Shown: positions 6,132 to 8,480 of the stretch, one piece after another
Position numbering within the stretch: position 1 is the first letter of the stretch
How the letters are laid out: each line of letters opens with the position of its first letter
NCBI GenBank assembly: GCA_023427545.1
Contig: JAEZBF010000341.1
Location: 1-8,480, forward strand
Source of the DNA: Pseudomonadota bacterium
GTDB lineage: Bacteria; Pseudomonadota; Alphaproteobacteria; Rhizobiales; Devosiaceae
DNA: 8,480 nt
Reading direction: 5' to 3'
Notes under the pieces: model-generated
What the model was told of the DNA's origin: nothing
Seen by the model: the letters and a program-made list of their open reading frames with translations, nothing else
The model's database searches: none
Translations under genes and position numbers: made by a program

Positions 6132-6161
6132 TTGTTATTCATCGGCAACTACCGATATGTG
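6132..6161 (+). promoter_or_regulatory. Candidate operator/promoter upstream of the glutathione transferase
   Basis: ATCGG (6141-6145) and CCGAT (6152-6156) form an inverted repeat with a 6-nt spacer, a size suited to a dimeric regulator. It overlaps a weak promoter-like pair, TTGTTA (6132-6137) and TATGTG (6156-6161), spaced by 18 nt. The 170-bp region 6032-6201 is one of the longer non-coding stretches of the window and is locally A/T-richer here. A direct repeat GGCATGTC (6079-6086, 6092-6099) lies farther upstream. Confidence 0.3.
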
Positions 6162-6201
6162 ACCGGCGTTGCCTCAGCGTTCACCTGACCAGGATGCCCT
6201 C

Positions 6202-6915
6202 ATGACCACCCAGACCAAGCCGATCGAGCTCTACTACGCCGCTACGCCGAACGGGCGGAAGATCACCATCATGCTCGAGGAACTCGGCGTCCCCTACACG
6301 CTCATCCCGATCAACATCAGCCGCGGCGACCAGTTCAAGCCGGAGTTCCTCGCCATGTCGCCCAACAACAAGATCCCGGCGATCCTCGACCCCGAGGGGC
6401 CGGACGGCGCGCCGATCTCGGTGTTCGAGTCCGGCGCCATCCTGCGCTACCTCGCCGAGAAGTTCGGCGCCTTCTACGGCAAGAGCTGGCGCGAGAGGGT
6501 CAAGATCGACGAGTGGCTGTTCTGGCAGGTCGGTGGGTTCGGGCCGATTCTGGGGCAGAACAACCACTTTGCGCACTACGCACCCGAGAAGGTGCCCTAC
6601 GCGATCAGGCGCTTCGTCGACGAGACGCACCGGCTCTACCGGGTGCTGAATACCCAGCTCGAGGCGATGGCGGCAGCGGGCGAGGAGTACGTTGCAGGCG
6701 ACTGCTCGATCGCCGATTTCGCGATCCTCGACTGGTCGAACAGCTGGCAGCGTCACGGCATCGAGAAGGGCGAGTTCCCGCACGTCGAGGCCTGGCGCGA
6801 GCGGATGCGCGCGCGGCCGGCGGTCCCGAAGGCGCTGGCGCTCAAGATCGACACCCCGCCCACCAACATCGCGACCGACAAGGAAGCTCAGAAGGTGCTG
6901 TTCAACCAGCGCTGA
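6202..6915 (+). CDS. Glutathione S-transferase, Nu-class / YfcG-like
   Basis: The 237-residue cytosolic protein closely follows E. coli YfcG by memory. YYAATPNGRKITIMLEEL supplies the Thr15/Asn17 pair used by this class instead of a catalytic Tyr or Ser. SPNNKIPAI carries the cis-proline (Pro59), and FESGAILRYLAEK gives Glu76-Ser77 of the glutathione site. WLFWQVGGFGPILGQNNHF opens the helical C-terminal domain. Nu-class enzymes are mainly disulfide-bond oxidoreductases acting with glutathione, with little classical transferase activity; that role is inferred here from family. The ATG at 6202 has AGGA 8 nt upstream. The gene converges on the DUF2147 gene with 9 nt between stops, where a small inverted repeat (GCAGC 6919-6923, GCTGC 6930-6934) is too weak to call a terminator. 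Confidence 0.93.
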   Translation: MTTQTKPIELYYAATPNGRKITIMLEELGVPYTLIPINISRGDQFKPEFLAMSPNNKIPAILDPEGPDGAPISVFESGAILRYLAEKFGAFYGKSWRERVKIDEWLFWQVGGFGPILGQNNHFAHYAPEKVPYAIRRFVDETHRLYRVLNTQLEAMAAAGEEYVAGDCSIADFAILDWSNSWQRHGIEKGEFPHVEAWRERMRARPAVPKALALKIDTPPTNIATDKEAQKVLFNQR

Positions 6916-6924
6916 CCGGCAGCG

Positions 6925-7515
6925 TTACTGCTGCGCGCGAACCGGGGCGTGTGCAGGGATCGGCGCCTGCACCGGGCTTGCGGCCACCGCCTCTTCGGGT
7001 TCGGGAATCACCCGGGCCCACTCTTCGCCCATGCAGAGGAGGTTGAAGAGCACGCAGCCGTTGAGCTTGATCCTGTCCGCCCCCAGCACCTCGACGTTGC
7101 CGTCGTAGATGTTGCCATCCTGCGGGTTGTAGAGCTGACCCTTGAAGGCGAGCGGGTTGTCGCGGGGCTGCATCACGAGGATCTGGAGGTCCTGGATCGG
7201 CCGGCTGCGCAGGGCAGGGTCCTTGTTGTTCTGGTCGGTGTAGTTGGTGCCGATCGCCGCGAGGTCGTTGCCGTACTTGGCGATCATCTCGGGCGGCACG
7301 ACGATCTTGGTGATCGCACCGCAAAAGCTCTGATCGCATCGGGTGATGGTGATCTCGGACTTGCTCTGGGTCTGCCAGGTGCCCTCGATAATGGCCGGCG
7401 GAGCGGCGGGTGCGGCCGCAGGCGCCGCTTCCTGCGCGGTCGCCGTGACAGCCCCGGTGAGCAGCAGGGCGGCGAAGCACCCCATCATCGTCGACGCCGA
7501 TGTTCCAGTCCGCAT
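6925..7515 (-). CDS. Exported DUF2147 protein
   Basis: From the ATG at 7515 the product has 196 residues. Residues 1-27 form a Sec signal peptide (hydrophobic CFAALLLTGAVTATA, cleavage before QE). A short Ala/Pro linker follows, then a DUF2147 domain at about 42-170. The visible pattern is IEGTWQTQSKSEITITRC, FCGAI, the Asp-rich TDQNNKDPALRSRP, YNPQDGNIYDG and NGCVLFNLLCMGEEWARV, with Cys60/65 and Cys154/161 able to form disulfides. The C-terminal tail is Pro/Ala-rich. The start at 7515 is preferred over the ATG at 7530 because GGAG lies 6 nt upstream. The domain is common in periplasmic proteins of Proteobacteria and has no established biochemical activity that I can name. Cell-envelope location is inferred. 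Confidence 0.88.
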   Translation of the reverse strand: MRTGTSASTMMGCFAALLLTGAVTATAQEAAPAAAPAAPPAIIEGTWQTQSKSEITITRCDQSFCGAITKIVVPPEMIAKYGNDLAAIGTNYTDQNNKDPALRSRPIQDLQILVMQPRDNPLAFKGQLYNPQDGNIYDGNVEVLGADRIKLNGCVLFNLLCMGEEWARVIPEPEEAVAASPVQAPIPAHAPVRAQQ

Positions 7516-7595
7516 AACCAACTCCGTCATGTCGGGCCCGGCAGGGCCTTCGTTTCGTTCTACTATGGCGCACAAGAGGCGCACCATCCGCATCA

Positions 7596-7613
7596 CCGCG
7601 ACCTCTCTCGCGG
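7596..7613. repeat. Short perfect inverted repeat between DUF2147 gene and tRNA-Ser
   Basis: CCGCGA (7596-7601) and TCGCGG (7608-7613) flank a CCTCTC loop. It lies about 80 bp upstream of the DUF2147 start in the 256-bp region 7516-7771. The rest of that region shows no credible gene. An operator for the DUF2147 gene is possible, and chance is equally possible in such GC-rich DNA. Confidence 0.3.
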
Positions 7614-7733
7614 AGGAATGCAGCATGCGAGGGCAGGCCGTGTGCAGCCTCATTGGGGCCGATGCGAGGCAATGCCCGGCGGCGGTGCGCGTTCCCGACA
7701 GCGGTGAAAAATGCAGACGCGGGGCAAAGACGC

Positions 7734-7763
7734 TTGCACATCCCGCGCTTTCACCTGTATCAG
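7734..7763 (+). promoter_or_regulatory. Likely promoter of tRNA-Ser
   Basis: TTGCAC (7734-7739) and TATCAG (7758-7763) are separated by 18 nt. The -10 ends 8 nt before the mature tRNA 5' end, the distance expected for a tRNA promoter with a very short leader. Confidence 0.5.
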
Positions 7764-7771
7764 CCCGGACC

Positions 7772-7864
7772 GGAGAGGTGGCCGAGTGGTCGAAGGCACG
7801 CCCCTGCTAAGGGCGCAGACGGTCAAAAGCTGTCTCGAGGGTTCGAATCCCTTCCTCTCCGCCA
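7772..7864 (+). tRNA. tRNA-Ser (anticodon GCU)
   Basis: The acceptor stem GGAGAGG (7772-7778) pairs with CCTCTCC (7854-7860), followed by discriminator G and an encoded CCA (7862-7864). The D-arm is GCCGAGTGG type. The anticodon stem CGCCC/GGGCG encloses loop CTGCTAA with anticodon GCT at 7806-7808, reading AGC and AGU codons. A long variable arm (AGACGG/CTGTCT stem) is diagnostic of a class II tRNA such as tRNA-Ser. The T-loop GTTCGAATC is normal. All stems are intact, so it should be functional. Confidence 0.97.
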
Positions 7865-7876
7865 GCACCTCTTCAC

Positions 7877-7901
7877 CGGCAGTCGCGCGAACTGTTGTTT
7901 T
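7877..7901 (+). terminator. Probable intrinsic terminator of tRNA-Ser
   Basis: CGGCAGT (7877-7883) pairs with ACTGTTG (7891-7897) over 7 bp including two G-U pairs, with a 7-nt loop, and TTTT follows at 7898-7901. It begins 13 nt after the tRNA CCA end. Confidence 0.4.
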
Positions 7902-8011
7902 CTGCGGCAGAATCGGGCGCCGGCAGGCGGACTTACCGGGGCCGTTCCGAGACTATTCGCAGACGTTTCTCAGGCAAGTGCCCGCCGCCCGGGGCTGAGC
8001 CGCCGAAACGT

Positions 8012-8035
8012 ACTGTCTGTCCGACTGTCTGTCCT
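8012..8035 (+). repeat. 12-bp tandem duplication before the terminase remnant
   Basis: ACTGTCTGTCC occurs at 8012-8022 and 8024-8034, giving two copies of a 12-bp unit that differ only at the last base (g/t). It lies between the tRNA-Ser terminator and the first recognisable terminase sequence, so it may mark an insertion or deletion junction. Confidence 0.6.
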
Positions 8036-8040
8036 CTCTG

Positions 8041-8480
8041 ATTGGGCGTCTCAAGATCGTATCGACCAAGCACGCGGTCCGGCACCGCCAGACCAAGGTG
8101 TTCCACTGCTGCGGCTCGCGGCAGGACCCGCTGATCGAGCGCCGGTGGGAGTGGGACGAAGAGCACCAGGTGGGTTATGCCATCTGCAAACACTGCGCGC
8201 GCCGCGCGGTCCCGAACCGGCACGCGAGCTTTTGGCATCTAAGCTCTATTCGCCCTTCATCACCGTAGTTGATCTAGTGGAGAAGTGGCTGGGCGCCCAA
8301 GGTGACCAGGAAACCAAGCAGACCTTCTACAACACTCAGCTGGGCATTCCCTACAAGGCGGAGACCCACCGGGCAATCGACGCGCACTTCCTCGCCGCGC
8401 GCGCAGAGCCCTACGACGGCACCAAGCTGCTGCCTGAGGGCGTGGTCGCGCTGACGGCCGGCATCGACGTGCAGTCGATG
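8041..8480 (+). pseudogene. Phage terminase large subunit (GpA family) remnant, truncated and frameshifted
   Basis: Two frames together encode a middle-to-C-terminal terminase segment. The first frame (to about 8240) has a zinc-ribbon-like pair FHCCGS and AICKHC, then VPNRHASFW. The second frame (8241 to the window end) continues with KLYSPFITVVDLVEKWLGAQ, TFYNTQLGIPY and LTAGIDVQ. These match, in order, the conserved blocks of lambda gpA-type terminases (TFHIWTAYSPF, KTFVNTTLGETW, LTAGIDSQ). Loss of one base in the codon at 8239-8240 explains the frame change; without correction the first frame stops at 8266-8268. The ATPase domain and start are missing (an in-frame stop lies at 7996-7998), so the 5' boundary given is approximate. 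The 3' end lies beyond the window. It is a prophage relic next to tRNA-Ser. Confidence 0.8.

Noticed and set aside
5086..6188. Long frames overlapping the TSUP permease on both strands
   Set aside because: The Arg-rich minus frame and the Asp/Glu-rich plus frame are shadows of the permease, whose membrane helices and family motif are unambiguous.
7625..7810. Small plus-strand gene preceded by a GGAGG-like site before tRNA-Ser
   Set aside because: Its frame runs into the tRNA gene and ends in the anticodon region, its composition is not protein-like, and no domain is visible.
7650..7868. Minus-strand frame across tRNA-Ser beginning MLAERKGFEPS
   Set aside because: This translation is a well-known false product of antisense reading through tRNA-Ser genes.
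7933..8238. Minus-strand 101-residue frame over the terminase remnant
   Set aside because: The plus strand shows ordered terminase blocks; the antisense frame has no family resemblance.

Overview
The window is GC-rich, single-chromosome-type bacterial DNA with short intergenic gaps. Its proteins look alphaproteobacterial, probably from a sphingomonad. This is inferred from overall protein style and composition, not from a marker gene. Most of it is ordinary housekeeping and stress-metabolism DNA. The right end carries a tRNA-Ser gene followed by a decayed phage terminase.

Left part (200-1678), plus strand: ndk (nucleoside diphosphate kinase) is followed by three tightly packed small genes. 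These are a tautomerase-superfamily protein with a long Ala/Pro/Lys repeat tail, a small exported protein resembling a pre-peptidase C-terminal (PPC) beta-sandwich, and a second, minimal 4-oxalocrotonate-tautomerase-like protein. Spacings of 27 nt, 1 nt and a TAATG overlap suggest one transcript. The two tautomerases flanking an exported protein, one of them with a histone-H1-like tail, are the most unusual content of the window.

Middle (1803-5238): a four-helix membrane protein with a cytosolic PH-like tail converges on an AlkB-family dioxygenase gene. The dioxygenase gene is divergent from a large Mo/W-bis-MGD oxidoreductase of the formate-dehydrogenase-like type, which has its [4Fe-4S] cysteines and a Cys metal ligand but no partner subunits nearby.

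Right-middle (5235-7515): a TSUP (TauE/SafE) permease on the minus strand shares a CTAG stop palindrome with the oxidoreductase. It is divergent from a Nu-class (YfcG-like) glutathione transferase. The transferase converges, with a 9-nt gap, on an exported DUF2147 protein.

Right end (7516-8480): tRNA-Ser(GCU) has a plausible promoter and terminator. After a 12-bp tandem duplication comes a 5'-truncated, frameshifted large-terminase (GpA family) remnant that runs off the window. This indicates an old phage insertion near the tRNA gene. I found no complete new defence or mobile system. The best candidate novelties are the tautomerase/exported-protein operon and a strong 12-bp hairpin inside its last coding sequence.
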